64,000 bases of DNA from Sinomonas susongensis (GTDB taxonomy: Bacteria; Actinomycetota; Actinomycetes; Actinomycetales; Micrococcaceae): positions 434,001-498,000 of the forward strand of contig NZ_SSNH01000001.1 in the NCBI RefSeq assembly GCF_005877005.1, given 5' to 3'. A program made the position numbers and the translations under genes. The notes below the pieces were generated by a model that saw only the letters and a program-made list of their open reading frames with translations, searched no databases and had not been told where the DNA came from. Position 1 is the stretch's first letter. Every line of letters begins with the position of its first letter. Of the stretch, positions 15,876-25,415 are shown piece after piece.

Positions 15876-17329
15876 GTGCCGGGCTGTGGCTCGCCGTCGT
15901 CGTCCGTTCCGGAGTGGTGGGGCCCACCCTCGGAAGTGCCCTCCTCGGGCTTCGCGTCCTTCTGCTCCTCTGCGTCCGAGGGATGATCGAATCCTCCCGC
16001 GAGCAGCTTCTCGAGCGCCGCGTCGACCTCGGTCTCCTGGGCCTCGGCTGCCGACCGCCGTGCGCTGAACCCGCTCGGATCGTCGAGGTCCTCGCCGGTC
16101 GGGAGCAGGTCCGGGTGCCTCCAGATGGCGTCCCGCCCTGCGACGCCGCGCTCCTGCTTGAGCGAGGCCCAGAGCTGGGCGGCATCGCGCAGTCGCCGCG
16201 GGCGCAGCTCGAGGCCGACAAGCGACGCGAAGGCGTGCTCGGCGGGCCCCCCAGTGGCGCGGCGACGGCGGACTGCCTCGCGGAGGGCCGGAGCGGAAGG
16301 CAGCACATTCTCGGTCGCTGCCGCGGTGAGCTCGTCGACCCAGCCCTCGACGAGGGCAAGCGCCGTTTCGAGCTTCGCGAGGGCGGCTTCCTGGCGCGGG
16401 GTGCGCTCGGGCGTGAACACTCCGCCCTGGAGCGCCTCCTGGAGGGATTCCGGATTCCGCGGGTCGACCTCGCGCGCAACCTCTTCGATGCGGGAGATGT
16501 CGATGTGGATGCCCCGGGCGTAGTCCTCGACGGCACCGAGGAGGTGCGCTCGCAGCCAAGGCACGTGCATGAAGAGGCGGGCGTGCGCGGCCTCGCGGAC
16601 CGCGAGGTAGAGCCGGACGTCGCCCTCGGGGAGCCCGAGGCCCTCGCCGAACTTCGCGACGTTCGCGGGCAGGAGCGCCATTTCGAGGTCTACGAGCGGG
16701 ACTCCGATGTCGGACGCGCTCACAACCTCGCCGGACAGCGCGCCGATTGCCGCGCCGAGCTGCATGCCGAAGATTGCACCGCCCATGTTCTGGAGCATTG
16801 ATGTGGCGCCGCCGAGCATGCCCTTCATCTCTTCGGGGAGCTGCTCGCTGATGGCAGTCGAGAGTGCCGTGGCCACGCTGTTCGCTACCGGCTCGGTGAG
16901 CCGGCGCCACGTGGCCATGGTCGCCTCGATCCACTCCGCCCGGGACCAGCCGCGGCCGATCAGGCCGGTGGGGGGGAAGTCCGTCACGTTGTCGAGCCAG
17001 AGCTCGGCGAGGCGCAGCGCTTCGTCGACGTCGCGGTTCTGCAGTGCCGAGACCGAGGGGTCCGACGTCGTGGCCGCGGTGCGCCGCGCGTGCTCGTGGG
17101 CCAGCTGCCAGTTCACGGGCCCGTCCCCGGCCGAGGACGTCATCATGGACTGGACCTGCTGGAACATCTGCTGGAGGACAGCGGGGTCGCTCGGGAGGCC
17201 CGCAGCCTTCGCGATCTCGGCAGGGTCGACCCCCTCGAGGCCTTCCCCGCCCATGAGCTTGGCGAAGAGTTCGGCCAGAGGATCCTGCGGTTCCTCGCCG
17301 TTGCCCTGTGGCTTGTCCGGAGTGGTCAT
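15872..17329 (-). CDS. DUF2342 zinc-dependent metalloprotease-like protein
   Basis: This 485-residue protein belongs to the actinobacterial family once labelled coenzyme F420 biosynthesis-associated and now called zinc-dependent metalloprotease (Rv3195-like). The HExxH-like element reads REAAHARLF, with the second glutamate region VEGWVDELT further on, matching the minigluzincin-type pattern. N-terminal residues are Gln/Gly-rich and the C terminus is a long acidic, disordered tail. ATG at 17329 gives MTTPDKPQG; a longer frame from 17386 looks non-coding. No F420 genes are nearby. It is divergent from the PDZ protease gene, the same arrangement as Rv3195/Rv3194c. Catalysis has not been shown as far as I know. 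Confidence 0.85.
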   Translation of the reverse strand: MTTPDKPQGNGEEPQDPLAELFAKLMGGEGLEGVDPAEIAKAAGLPSDPAVLQQMFQQVQSMMTSSAGDGPVNWQLAHEHARRTAATTSDPSVSALQNRDVDEALRLAELWLDNVTDFPPTGLIGRGWSRAEWIEATMATWRRLTEPVANSVATALSTAISEQLPEEMKGMLGGATSMLQNMGGAIFGMQLGAAIGALSGEVVSASDIGVPLVDLEMALLPANVAKFGEGLGLPEGDVRLYLAVREAAHARLFMHVPWLRAHLLGAVEDYARGIHIDISRIEEVAREVDPRNPESLQEALQGGVFTPERTPRQEAALAKLETALALVEGWVDELTAAATENVLPSAPALREAVRRRRATGGPAEHAFASLVGLELRPRRLRDAAQLWASLKQERGVAGRDAIWRHPDLLPTGEDLDDPSGFSARRSAAEAQETEVDAALEKLLAGGFDHPSDAEEQKDAKPEEGTSEGGPHHSGTDDDGEPQPGT

Positions 17330-17365
17330 GATGCCGCCGATCACTGGGAGGGAACAGTCATCCTC

Positions 17366-17371
17366 ACGGTA
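17366..17371 (-). promoter_or_regulatory. Candidate -10 box for the DUF2342 gene
   Basis: TACCGT on the minus strand, about 36 bases ahead of the chosen ATG, giving a leader of about 30 bases. Confidence 0.3.
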
Positions 17372-17463
17372 CCGCGTGCGGAACACACGTGTCTTCGCGC
17401 AGGCAGCCCTTTCGCTCTAGGCACAGCGTGGCGTGCCGGGGAGCGTGCCACACGGACGCACAC

Positions 17464-17469
17464 TACGCT
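17464..17469 (+). promoter_or_regulatory. Candidate -10 box for the PDZ protease gene
   Basis: TACGCT; a start about 7 bases downstream would give a leader of roughly 47 bases containing the GGAAAGG ribosome site. Confidence 0.3.
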
Positions 17470-17522
17470 GGACTGAGCGAATCCCTGAGCAGAAGCGGCA
17501 ATCCGCCGCGGAAAGGCGCCGC

Positions 17523-18701
17523 GTGAGCAGCAGCGTCCCCCCGACCGCAGGCATCCCGGCGGACGACGGCGGTGTGCGGCCACCTGAGGACGGCTCGCCG
17601 GGAGAGCACCCCGGTTCCGCGGGGGAAGGCCCCGTCCGTGCATGGTCCAAGCCCCGCACGGGCCGGGGGCTCGTCGGCGCCGTGGCCGCGGTCGCGACCC
17701 TCGTTCTGGGCGGGATCGTGTGGGCCGCTCCAGTGCCCTACGTGGTGGAGCTGCCGGGCCCCGTCTACAACACTCTCGGGACGGACAACGGCAAGGACAT
17801 CATCGCCATCAAGGGCCGCCAGACGTACCCGGCGCAGGGCGCGCTCGATCTCACGACTGTGTATGTCGAGGGTGGCCCGAATTCGAACGTGAGCCTCCTC
17901 GGGCTCATCCGGTCGGCCCTGGATCCGTCACAGTCGATCCTGCCCGTTGATGCTGTCTACCCCAAGGGCGTCACGACGCAGACCGTGTCGCAGGAGAACG
18001 CACAGGAGATGCAGAGCTCGCAGGACAACGCCGTCGCGGCCGCCCTCAAGACGCTCTCGATCCCGTTTCAGCAGCAGGTCAGGATCGCCTCGCTCGTCGA
18101 CAACTCGGCCTCCGCCGGGAAGCTGCAGCCGCAGGACACGATCGTGAGCGTGGGTGGGCAGAAGGTCGATTCGCTCACCGCGATCCAAGCGCTCGTGGCG
18201 TCCTCGAAAGGCAAGCCGCTCGACGTCGTCTTCGTCCGGAACGGCGCGCAGCACACGGTCTCCATCACGCCGCGTGACTCGGGGAACGGCCACTACCTGC
18301 TCGGCTTCACCGTCGCGTACTCCTTCGCGTTCCCCTTCACCGTCGACTTCGCGCTCGACCGGGTCGGCGGCCCGAGTGCGGGGATGATGTTCGCCCTCGG
18401 GATCGTCGACAAGCTCACCCCGGGAAATCTCACGAATGGCAAGCAGATCGCCGGCACGGGGACGATAAGCCCGGACGGAACTGTGGGAGAGATCGGTGGA
18501 ATCGTCCAGAAGATGGAGGGGGCGCGCTCCCAGGGGGCGACCCTCTTCCTGGCGCCCGCCGGCAACTGCGGCGAAGTGGTGGGCCACGTTCCCAGCGGCC
18601 TCTCCGTGGTAAAGGTCGACACGCTGGACGGCGCGCGGCACGCAGTCGAGGCCTACGCCCAGGGAACGGATCCTGCAACGCTGCCGCAATGCACGAAATG
18701 A
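17523..18701 (+). CDS. PDZ domain, Lon-type serine protease (YlbL / Rv3194c-like)
   Basis: This 392-residue membrane-anchored protease has a cytoplasmic N-terminal tail rich in Pro and Gly, then one membrane helix (GLVGAVAAVATLVLGGIVWA). Outside the membrane come a PDZ domain (around VDNSASAGKLQPQDTIVSVG) and a Lon-type proteolytic domain. The catalytic serine lies in GGPSAGMMFALGIV and the lysine partner in VQKMEGARSQGA, giving a Ser-Lys dyad. GTG at 17523 follows GGAAAGG by 6 bases. Relatives in Firmicutes (YlbL) are linked to cell-division checkpoint proteolysis; the target here is unknown. It is divergent from DUF2342 and upstream of the UPF0182 gene, as in mycobacteria. Confidence 0.92.
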   Translation: MSSSVPPTAGIPADDGGVRPPEDGSPGEHPGSAGEGPVRAWSKPRTGRGLVGAVAAVATLVLGGIVWAAPVPYVVELPGPVYNTLGTDNGKDIIAIKGRQTYPAQGALDLTTVYVEGGPNSNVSLLGLIRSALDPSQSILPVDAVYPKGVTTQTVSQENAQEMQSSQDNAVAAALKTLSIPFQQQVRIASLVDNSASAGKLQPQDTIVSVGGQKVDSLTAIQALVASSKGKPLDVVFVRNGAQHTVSITPRDSGNGHYLLGFTVAYSFAFPFTVDFALDRVGGPSAGMMFALGIVDKLTPGNLTNGKQIAGTGTISPDGTVGEIGGIVQKMEGARSQGATLFLAPAGNCGEVVGHVPSGLSVVKVDTLDGARHAVEAYAQGTDPATLPQCTK

Positions 18702-18919
18702 GCTCCGCGTGCACGAATGGATCCGTGGCCGACGAAATGACGTGTGAGCCGACGGCCCCAGAGTCCGTCGCCGAATCGTTACCGACCACTACTGAGCAGC
18801 CGGGAACTCCGTACTCGAGCGGCGCGTGCTTGACTAGGCGAGGGTGCGCTGCGCCCGGACGCTTTACGCACCGCGACAATGCGCCGCGATGACACCGAGC
18901 ACTTGATGAAGAGGTAAAC

Positions 18920-21900
18920 GTGACAGCCCGTCCAGAAGGCACCGCCCCGCGCCCCCTCAGGAAGAGACGCGGACCTCTCATCCCGACGATCATCATCGCG
19001 GTCGTGCTCGTGGTCGGCTTCGTGCTCTTCACTCAGGTCTGGACCGACGTCCTGTGGTTCCAACAGCTCGGGTACGTCGGGGTGTTCCTCACCGAGAACG
19101 TCTCCAAGACGCTCGTCTTCCTCGTCGGCGCCTTCGGCATGGGCTTCGGCGTCTACGCCGCGATCCGGCTCGCCTACCGGGCGCGTCCCGTCTACGCGCC
19201 CGACGGCAGCCAGCAGGACACCATGAGCCGCTACCAGGCCCAGCTCGAGCCCGTACGGCGGGTCATCATGGCCGGTGTCCCGATCGTCTTCGCCCTCTTC
19301 GCAGGCGCGGCCGCGGGAAGCCAATGGCAGAAAGTCGTGCTGTTCTTCAACCAGGTGCCGTTCGGCCAGAAGGACCCGCAGTTCGGGCTCGACATGGGCT
19401 TCTACCTGTTCACGCTCCCGTTCCTGGGAACGCTCGTCGGCTACCTCCTGAGCATCGTCATCATCGCCGGCATCGCCGGGCTCCTCACGCACTACCTCTA
19501 TGGCTCGATCCGCATCAGCGACCGCGGTCTCTACACTTCGCGGGCAGCTCAGCTGCACCTTGCGATCACCGGCGGCCTCCTGCTGCTCCTCATCGCGGTC
19601 AACTTCTGGATCGACCGTTACGGCACGCTGCAGAACTCGGGCACCAAGTGGGCCGGGGCTATGTACACGGATGTCAATGCGGTCATTCCGACCCAGGCCA
19701 TCCTCGCGATTGCGGCCGGAATCGTCGCGATCCTGTTCTTCATCGCCGCGGCGATCGGCCGTTGGAGGCTCCCGCTCATCGGGACGGCCATGCTCGTCAT
19801 CACCGGGATCTTCGCGGGCGGAATCTATCCCTGGGTCATCCAGCAGTTCCAGGTCACGCCGTCGGAGAAGACACTCGAGGGCCCATACATCGAGCGGAAC
19901 ATCTCGCTCACCCGGGAGGCCTACGGTCTCGACAACGTTCAGGTCACGCCGTACAACGCCACGACGAACGCGGCGCCGGGGGCTCTTCAGCCCGATGCCC
20001 AGACGACCCAGAACATCCGGCTCCTGGATCCGACGCTCGTCTCGTCGACCTTCCAGCAGCTCGAACAGTACAGGCCGTACTACCAGTTCTCGCCGACCCT
20101 CAACGTCGACCGCTACGCCGTGAACGGTGCGTCCCAGGACACTGTGATTGCCGTTCGCGAGCTGAACCTGAATGGCCTGAGCCCGGATCAACAGTCGTGG
20201 TACAACACCCACGTCGTGTACACGCACGGCTACGGTGTAGTCGCCGCGTACGGCAATAGGGCCTCCTCGGACGGCAAGCCGGTGTTCCTCCAGTCGGGGA
20301 TACCGACGACGGGCGCGCTCGGCACTGAGAGCTCGTATCAGCCCCGGATCTACTTCGGTCGCTACTCGCCCGACTACTCCATCGTCGGGGGTCCCTCGGG
20401 TGCCCAGCCGCGGGAACAGGACAAGCCGCAGGGCAACGCCGGCGACACCCTCTACACGTACACGGGGAATGGCGGCCCCAACGTCGGCAACTGGTTCAAT
20501 CGGCTGATCTACTCCGTGAAGTTCCAGAGCACGGATCTCCTGTTCTCGGACGCAGTCAATTCCCAGTCGCAGATCCTCTACAACCGTGACCCGCTCGACC
20601 GAGTGCAGAAGGTCGCGCCGTATCTGACCCTCGACGGGACGGCGTATCCGGCCGTGGTCGACGGGCGCGTGAAGTGGATCGTGGACGGCTACACGACCAG
20701 CCAGTACTTCCCCTACTCGCAGCAGCAGCAGCTCCAGCAGGTCACTTCCGACTCGCAGACCGCGGCTGGCCGCAACGCCGCCCTGCCGCCATCGACCGTG
20801 AACTACATCCGCAACTCGGTCAAGGCGACCGTCGACGCCTTCGACGGGTCCGTCTCGCTGTACGCCTGGGATGACCAGGACCCGATCCTCAAGACGTGGG
20901 AGAAGGTCTTCCCGACGACGGTCAAGCCGATCTCGGAGATGTCCGGCTCCCTCATGAGCCATGTGCGGTACCCGGAGGACCTCTTCAAGGTCCAGCGCGA
21001 ACTGCTGGCGCGCTATCACGTGACGGATCCCGCGAGCTTCTACCAGAACGACGACGTCTGGAGCGTGCCGGATGACCCCACGACCGCGGGGCAGAGCGGC
21101 GGGAAGCAGCCGCCCTACTACATGTCGCTCCAGATGCCGGGTCAGAAGGCCCCGGCGTTCCAGCTGACCTCGAGCTTCATCCCTCAGACGGTGCAGGCAG
21201 GGAAATCGCGCGACGTCATGTACGGCTTCCTCGCCGCCGACTCGGATGCGGGCAACAAGGCGGGGGTCAAGGGGCCGGACTACGGGAAGCTCCAGCTGTT
21301 GAGACTTCCGACCGAAACCAACGTGCCCGGTCCCGGGCAGGTGCAGTCGCGATTCGATTCCGACCCGTCCGTCTCGACTTCGCTCAATCTCCTCAGACAG
21401 GGAGCCTCGAAGGTGCAGGCCGGCAACCTGCTGACCCTGCCCGTGGGTGGTGGTCTGCTCTACGTCGAACCGGTGTACGTCCAGTCCACGGGCTCCACGT
21501 CGTATCCCACGCTGCAGCGGGTCCTCGTCGCGTTCGGCGACAAGGTCGGCTTCGCGGCGACGCTCGATGAGGCGCTCAAGAGCCTGTTCGGCGGGAACGC
21601 GGGAGCCTCCGCAGGGGACGCCGGGAACAACAACGCCACGACGACGACGCCGACACCGCCCAGTTCGTCCTCCGCGGCAGCCAACGCCAACGCCCAGCTC
21701 AACCAAGCGCTTCAGGACGCGAAGAAGGCCATGAGCGACAGCCAATCAGCTCTGCAGAGCGGCAACTTCGCCGACTATGGGGCGGCTCAGCAGAGGCTGA
21801 ACGATGCCGTGACGCGCGCGCTCACAGCCGAGGCAAGCCTCCAGGCTGCACAGGGGCAGGGCTCCTCGACGGCGCCGTCCACGTCGTCGCCGAGCCCGAG

Positions 21901-21949
21901 CCCCTCGCCGAGTTCATCGGCGAGCCCGTCGGCGAGCCCAGGCGGATGA
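18920..21949 (+). CDS. UPF0182 family integral membrane protein
   Basis: This 1,009-residue protein belongs to UPF0182/COG1615 (Rv3193c-like). About seven transmembrane helices lie in the first 310 residues, beginning with [19 protein letters not shown] very large extracytoplasmic domain of about 550 residues follows; it is rich in Tyr/Gln and contains the family motif [10 protein letters not shown] at the end of the last helix. The C-terminal 130 residues contain a coiled-coil-like Ala/Gln segment and a Ser/Pro repeat tail. GTG at 18920 is preceded by GAAGAGG. Function is not established; the link with DUF2342 and the PDZ-Lon protease across Actinomycetota suggests an envelope role. Confidence 0.93.
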   Translation: MTARPEGTAPRPLRKRRGPLIPTIIIAVVLVVGFVLFTQVWTDVLWFQQLGYVGVFLTENVSKTLVFLVGAFGMGFGVYAAIRLAYRARPVYAPDGSQQDTMSRYQAQLEPVRRVIMAGVPIVFALFAGAAAGSQWQKVVLFFNQVPFGQKDPQFGLDMGFYLFTLPFLGTLVGYLLSIVIIAGIAGLLTHYLYGSIRISDRGLYTSRAAQLHLAITGGLLLLLIAVNFWIDRYGTLQNSGTKWAGAMYTDVNAVIPTQAILAIAAGIVAILFFIAAAIGRWRLPLIGTAMLVITGIFAGGIYPWVIQQFQVTPSEKTLEGPYIERNISLTREAYGLDNVQVTPYNATTNAAPGALQPDAQTTQNIRLLDPTLVSSTFQQLEQYRPYYQFSPTLNVDRYAVNGASQDTVIAVRELNLNGLSPDQQSWYNTHVVYTHGYGVVAAYGNRASSDGKPVFLQSGIPTTGALGTESSYQPRIYFGRYSPDYSIVGGPSGAQPREQDKPQGNAGDTLYTYTGNGGPNVGNWFNRLIYSVKFQSTDLLFSDAVNSQSQILYNRDPLDRVQKVAPYLTLDGTAYPAVVDGRVKWIVDGYTTSQYFPYSQQQQLQQVTSDSQTAAGRNAALPPSTVNYIRNSVKATVDAFDGSVSLYAWDDQDPILKTWEKVFPTTVKPISEMSGSLMSHVRYPEDLFKVQRELLARYHVTDPASFYQNDDVWSVPDDPTTAGQSGGKQPPYYMSLQMPGQKAPAFQLTSSFIPQTVQAGKSRDVMYGFLAADSDAGNKAGVKGPDYGKLQLLRLPTETNVPGPGQVQSRFDSDPSVSTSLNLLRQGASKVQAGNLLTLPVGGGLLYVEPVYVQSTGSTSYPTLQRVLVAFGDKVGFAATLDEALKSLFGGNAGASAGDAGNNNATTTTPTPPSSSSAAANANAQLNQALQDAKKAMSDSQSALQSGNFADYGAAQQRLNDAVTRALTAEASLQAAQGQGSSTAPSTSSPSPSPSPSSSASPSASPGG

Positions 21950-21975
21950 TCGGCTGCCCGGACCAGAGCACCGAT

Positions 21976-22004
21976 TTGGCCCCACGTTCACCGATTGGTA
22001 ACGT
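21976..22004 (+). promoter_or_regulatory. Promoter of initiator tRNA gene
   Basis: TTGGCC (21976-21981), a 17-base spacer and TAACGT (21999-22004). The -10 box ends 11 bases before the mature tRNA 5' end. Spacing is ideal for the housekeeping sigma factor. Confidence 0.55.
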
Positions 22005-22015
22005 AGTGACTGCGC

Positions 22016-22089
22016 CGCGGGGTGGAGCAGTTCGGTAGCTCGCTGGGCTCATAACCCAGAGGTCGTAGGTTCAAATCCTGCCCCCGCAA
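22016..22089 (+). tRNA. Initiator tRNA-Met (CAU)
   Basis: A full cloverleaf can be drawn. The acceptor stem is CGCGGGG with CCCCGCA, leaving the C1-A72 mismatch that marks initiator tRNA. The anticodon stem carries the three consecutive G-C pairs (TGGGCTCATAACCCA) required for start-site recognition, with anticodon CAT. The T arm is GTAGG-TTCAAAT-CCTGC. The 3' CCA is not encoded. A strong hairpin follows directly. Confidence 0.97.
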
Positions 22090-22090
22090 C

Positions 22091-22139
22091 GAAAGAGAGG
22101 AGCCCGGGCCGACATCGTCGGCCCGGGCTCTTCTCTTCC
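22091..22139. terminator. Long bidirectional hairpin after tRNA-fMet
   Basis: AGCCCGGGCCGAC (22101-22113), loop ATC, GTCGGCCCGGGCT (22117-22129) is a perfect 13-bp stem. Purine-rich GAAAGAGAGG and pyrimidine-rich CTTCTCTTCC extend the pairing to about 23 bp. It separates the tRNA from the convergent pspA-like gene and can end transcripts from both sides. Confidence 0.85.
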
Positions 22140-22176
22140 CTGCGTGTTCGCTCAGGTTGCGGCTGCCCTGCCCGGG

Positions 22177-22977
22177 TCAGAGCTTGTCGAAGTCCGCCTC
22201 ATCCACTACATGGTCGGCAGCGTCGACGGCCTGAGCACCCTTGCCTGCCGAGAGGGCGTTCTGCGACGTGCCCTGCTTGAGGGCGGCGAGCCGGGCCTCG
22301 ACCTCGGTCTGCTCCCCGAGGTCCTCGAGCTGGTTGAACTGGGCGTCGAGGCTGCTCGCCGCCAGTTCCTGCTGCCCGCGGACCTTGGCCTCCTCCCGTC
22401 GGACCTTCTCCTCGAAGCGGCTCACCTCGCTCGTCGGGTCCATGATGTCGATGCTCTTGAGGGCGTCGTTGACCTGCGTCTGGGCGGCCGCCGTCCGGCT
22501 GCGGGCTACGAGTTCGTTCCGCTTCGTCGTGAGCTCGTTGAGCTTGCCCTTCATCTGGTCGAGTCCGGTCTTGAGGCGGTCGACCACTTCGCTCTGGGAG
22601 GCAATCGTCGGCTCTGCGGCCTTTGCCTCGTTCTCCGACGAGATCTGGCGCTGGAGGGCCACCTTCGCCAGATTGTCGAACTTCTGGGCGTCTGCGGCAT
22701 TTCCTGCCGCCCGCAGCTCGTCAGCCTTGCGCGACGCAGCCAAGGCCTTGTTGCCCCAGTCCTGCGCCGCCTTGAGGTCCTCGGCGTGGTCGTCCTGGAG
22801 CATGCGCAGGTTGCCGATCGTCTGCGCGATGGCTGACTCTGCCTCGGCGATGTTGTTGCTGTAGTCACGGACCATCTGATCCAGCATCTTCTGGGGGTCC
22901 TCCGCCTGGTCGAGCAGCGCATTGATGTTGGCCTTCGCCAACTGCGTGATGCGCCCGAAGATCGACTGCTTTGCCAT
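22177..22977 (-). CDS. PspA/IM30 family protein
   Basis: This 266-residue protein is mostly coiled coil and matches the PspA/Vipp1 (ESCRT-III-like) family. These proteins bind the inner leaflet and maintain membranes under stress. The N-terminal amphipathic helix is SIFGRITQLAKANINALLDQ, followed by AEDPQKMLDQMVRDY, the family signature. ATG at 22977 is preceded by GGAAGGGAG. The C terminus has a short acidic extension ending in ADFDKL. It lies 66 bases downstream of the TPM-domain gene in the same direction, so the two probably form a membrane-stress operon. Confidence 0.92.
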   Translation of the reverse strand: MAKQSIFGRITQLAKANINALLDQAEDPQKMLDQMVRDYSNNIAEAESAIAQTIGNLRMLQDDHAEDLKAAQDWGNKALAASRKADELRAAGNAADAQKFDNLAKVALQRQISSENEAKAAEPTIASQSEVVDRLKTGLDQMKGKLNELTTKRNELVARSRTAAAQTQVNDALKSIDIMDPTSEVSRFEEKVRREEAKVRGQQELAASSLDAQFNQLEDLGEQTEVEARLAALKQGTSQNALSAGKGAQAVDAADHVVDEADFDKL

Positions 22978-23043
22978 GGTGTGGTGCTCCCTTCCCTGGC
23001 CCGGCACGAGCGCCGCGGCCTGTTGTGGTCTGTCCTGTTCAGC

Positions 23044-23205
23044 TCAGAAGCTGCCGCCGTCGCCGCCGAAGCCGCCACCGCCCCCGTCGCCGCCGAAGCC
23101 GCCACCGCCCCCGTCGCCGCCGAAGCTGCCGCCGTCGCCGTCCCAGCCACCGCCGTCGCCGCCCCAGCCGCCGCCGTCGCCGCCCCAGCCGCCGCCGTCG
23201 TGGTG
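23044..23205 (-). repeat. Gly-rich coding repeat
   Basis: Imperfect short repeats of the type CCGCCGTCGCCGCC on the plus strand encode GGWGGDGG and GGFGGDGG units at the C terminus of the TPM protein. They are coding, not an intergenic array. Confidence 0.7.
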
Positions 23206-25107
23206 GCCTCCCCGGAGGATGCTGTCGATGAGGATTCCGCCGAGGATTGCCCCGCCGATCCCGCCGCCGTAGTTCCGGCCGCCGCCCATCCCGTAGCCTC
23301 CGAAACCGGAGAACTGCTCGACGTCCTGCTGGGCGATCTGGGCGGCTTGCTGTGCGAGGGCTGTCGCCTGCTGCGCGTACGCGAGCGCGGACGCCGGGTC
23401 ACTCTGGGAAATGCTCAGAGCGTAGTCGAGGTTGCGCTGGGCTTCTGCCAGACGGGTTCGAGCCTCGGTGCCGACGCCACCTCGGCGGGCCTCAATGTAG
23501 TCGCTTGTGGCACCGATGGTGTCCTGCGCCGTGCGGATCGCCTGCTGGAGAGCGGCCGCAGCCCGCTGGGCCTGCTCTTCACGGTTCCGGACGCCGGCCA
23601 GGACCTCGTCGAGCTGCTGGTGTGCCTTCTCGATGCGGGCCAGCAGTGCGATCGGGTCCACCTTGCCGCCCGCGAGTTCCTGCTTTGCCTGGGACAGGGC
23701 TGATTCGGCGCCAGCTATCGGACCCGTGAGCTCGGCATGCTGCTGTCCCTGCGCCATTGCCTTGGCCTGGGCGAGATCGTTCTCCGTGTCGGCAATCGCG
23801 CTGTCCAGACCGGTCCGGGCGGCATCCAGCGCGGCGGATGCCTTGTCGATCGCGTCGAGGAGGACCACGCTCTGGTGCAGTCCCTCCTCGGCGGCCCTGA
23901 CGGAAACGGCAGCGGGCCCGGTCTCGTTGGCGGCGAGCTGCCCGCGTGCCTGGGTCGACGCGGACTCGACGAACGCGAGGCGATCCTTTGCCTGGGTGAT
24001 GTTGTCTGCCACGTGGCGTACCGCGGACTCCGAGTAGCGGTCCCTGAGGGACGCGAGGGTGCTTTCGGCCCCGGCGAGCCGGGCGGTTGCCCGTTCGACT
24101 CCAGATCTGATGTTGTCGAGGGCAGCAGGAGCCGTGCGCTCAAGCTCGCGGAGGGCGTCGAAGTCTGCCTTCTGGTCGGCCAGCGACTGGATGGCCGACT
24201 GTGAGCGGTTGATGATCTCTCCGAGCCAAGCGCGCTGCTGCTGCTCGGTGTCGGGAATGTGGTCGTCCAGCTGCTGCTGAAGCTTGAACGATTCGCTCAG
24301 CTGCCCCTTCGCGTCGGCGAGAGCCCGGGTGAAGTTTCCAACCGCGTCCGAACCGTAGGAAGCCTCCGCGAAGCCTAGTTCCTGCTCGCTCGACTTGATG
24401 GTGTCGTCCGCTCGCACGAGAAGGGCGCTGGCACGCTTGCGCAGCTGCTCGACGGGCAGGCCGGCGAGGGGGTCCGAAGAGGCGGCGGGCGCCTGCGCGA
24501 GGGCCCGCGACTTCCTGCGGCGGGAGAGGGCGTACGCGCCCGCGGCCCCTGCCGCGACGACGACGCCGGCCCCCACGAAGAGGGGAGTCGCGTCGCCGCC
24601 CGAGGAAACCGCGCCACTGCCACCGCCAGCGGCGTCACCCACGGCCTTGGCAGTGTCGACGGCCGCCTGGGCGTAGTCCTTCTTGCCGTTGGCGAGGTTC
24701 GGAGTGATCGCATTCTGAGCGATCGTGCTGATCTTCGGGTACACCTTCGTGTTCGCCGTGCTCGCCACGAGCTCGTACTGGCCGGTCGTTGCGATGGCAA
24801 GAAGGACGTCAGAGGTCCCCATCCCCTTGTTCTTCGCGACGGCCTGTGCCCAGGCAGCCCGGTCGCTCGGGTTCGTGAACGAGTCGACGACGACGACATA
24901 GAGATTCAGTTTGTGCTGCGAGAGGAGGTTGGAGATCGCAGCCTGGACGTCTGACTTCCGGGTCCCAATCGCGCCACTCGGGTCGACGATGTTGGTCCCG
25001 GATGGGATGGTGACGGGGTCGGTGGCCCACGCCGGGGTCGCGGCTGGCATCAATGCGAGCAGCAAGGCGCCGACAGCCGTCAGGAGAGTCTTCAGCGTGG
25101 ATCGCAC
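23044..25107 (-). CDS. TPM-domain membrane protein with Gly-rich tail
   Basis: This 687-residue protein starts with a Sec signal peptide (STLKTLLTAVGALLLALMP, cleavage near AWA). A TPM (TLP18.3/Psb32/MOLO-1) domain of about 140 residues follows (IGTRKSDVQAAISNLLSQ, then YVVVVDSF). One membrane helix (FVGAGVVVAAGAAGAYAL) comes next, and then a cytoplasmic coiled-coil region of about 350 residues. The C terminus is a Gly/Asp/Trp/Phe-rich repeat (GGWGGDGG units) encoded by an imperfect GC repeat at about 23044-23205. GTG at 25107 has GAAGGG 8 bases upstream. Relatives with TPM domains sit near PspA in other Actinomycetota and may regulate it. Exact role unknown. Confidence 0.85.
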   Translation of the reverse strand: MRSTLKTLLTAVGALLLALMPAATPAWATDPVTIPSGTNIVDPSGAIGTRKSDVQAAISNLLSQHKLNLYVVVVDSFTNPSDRAAWAQAVAKNKGMGTSDVLLAIATTGQYELVASTANTKVYPKISTIAQNAITPNLANGKKDYAQAAVDTAKAVGDAAGGGSGAVSSGGDATPLFVGAGVVVAAGAAGAYALSRRRKSRALAQAPAASSDPLAGLPVEQLRKRASALLVRADDTIKSSEQELGFAEASYGSDAVGNFTRALADAKGQLSESFKLQQQLDDHIPDTEQQQRAWLGEIINRSQSAIQSLADQKADFDALRELERTAPAALDNIRSGVERATARLAGAESTLASLRDRYSESAVRHVADNITQAKDRLAFVESASTQARGQLAANETGPAAVSVRAAEEGLHQSVVLLDAIDKASAALDAARTGLDSAIADTENDLAQAKAMAQGQQHAELTGPIAGAESALSQAKQELAGGKVDPIALLARIEKAHQQLDEVLAGVRNREEQAQRAAAALQQAIRTAQDTIGATSDYIEARRGGVGTEARTRLAEAQRNLDYALSISQSDPASALAYAQQATALAQQAAQIAQQDVEQFSGFGGYGMGGGRNYGGGIGGAILGGILIDSILRGGHHDGGGWGGDGGGWGGDGGGWDGDGGSFGGDGGGGGFGGDGGGGGFGGDGGSF

Positions 25108-25415
25108 TGCACAGCCCTTCGCTCGGCTCCGAGGCGGTTGCCCCGGAAGGCCTCCAGCCCCCCGAAAAGCCCGGCCGTATGCCGCGGGGAGGCTGGGGCG
25201 TGTCGGTTCGATTCTAGGGGCGTCATTCGGCGCGAATCCACCGGCTCCGCGTGCGCCCCGAGCGAACAGGCCGAACCGCCGAAGACCTGGGATCGTTGGT
25301 CCATCGGGCAAGGCCCTCGCTTTCGGCTCCCTTCCAGAGACCTCTCAGGGAACAAAGGAGTGGCGCACAGCATGGCGGTCCATAGTTGTAGGCAGGACAC
25401 GAAAGGATGAGGAGC
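25108..25415. other. Divergent intergenic region between TPM and HtrA genes
   Basis: This 308-base region has no gene I can support. On the minus strand a TAGAAT box (25216-25211) could drive the TPM-pspA pair with a leader of about 97 bases. On the plus strand CATAGT (25381-25386) could be the -10 for the HtrA gene. I looked for an ECF-type GGAAC/CGTT pair ahead of the protease gene: GGAAC exists at 25349 but has no correctly spaced partner. Confidence 0.4.

Noticed and set aside
18689-18892. Short open frame between the PDZ protease and UPF0182 genes
   Set aside because: No ribosome site, no domain, mixed codon use and overlap with the upstream stop; treated as intergenic.
25349-25381. ECF sigma (SigE-type) promoter ahead of the HtrA-type gene
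   Set aside because: GGAAC is present but no GTT/CGTT element lies at the required distance; the nearest similar sequence is 22 bases away.
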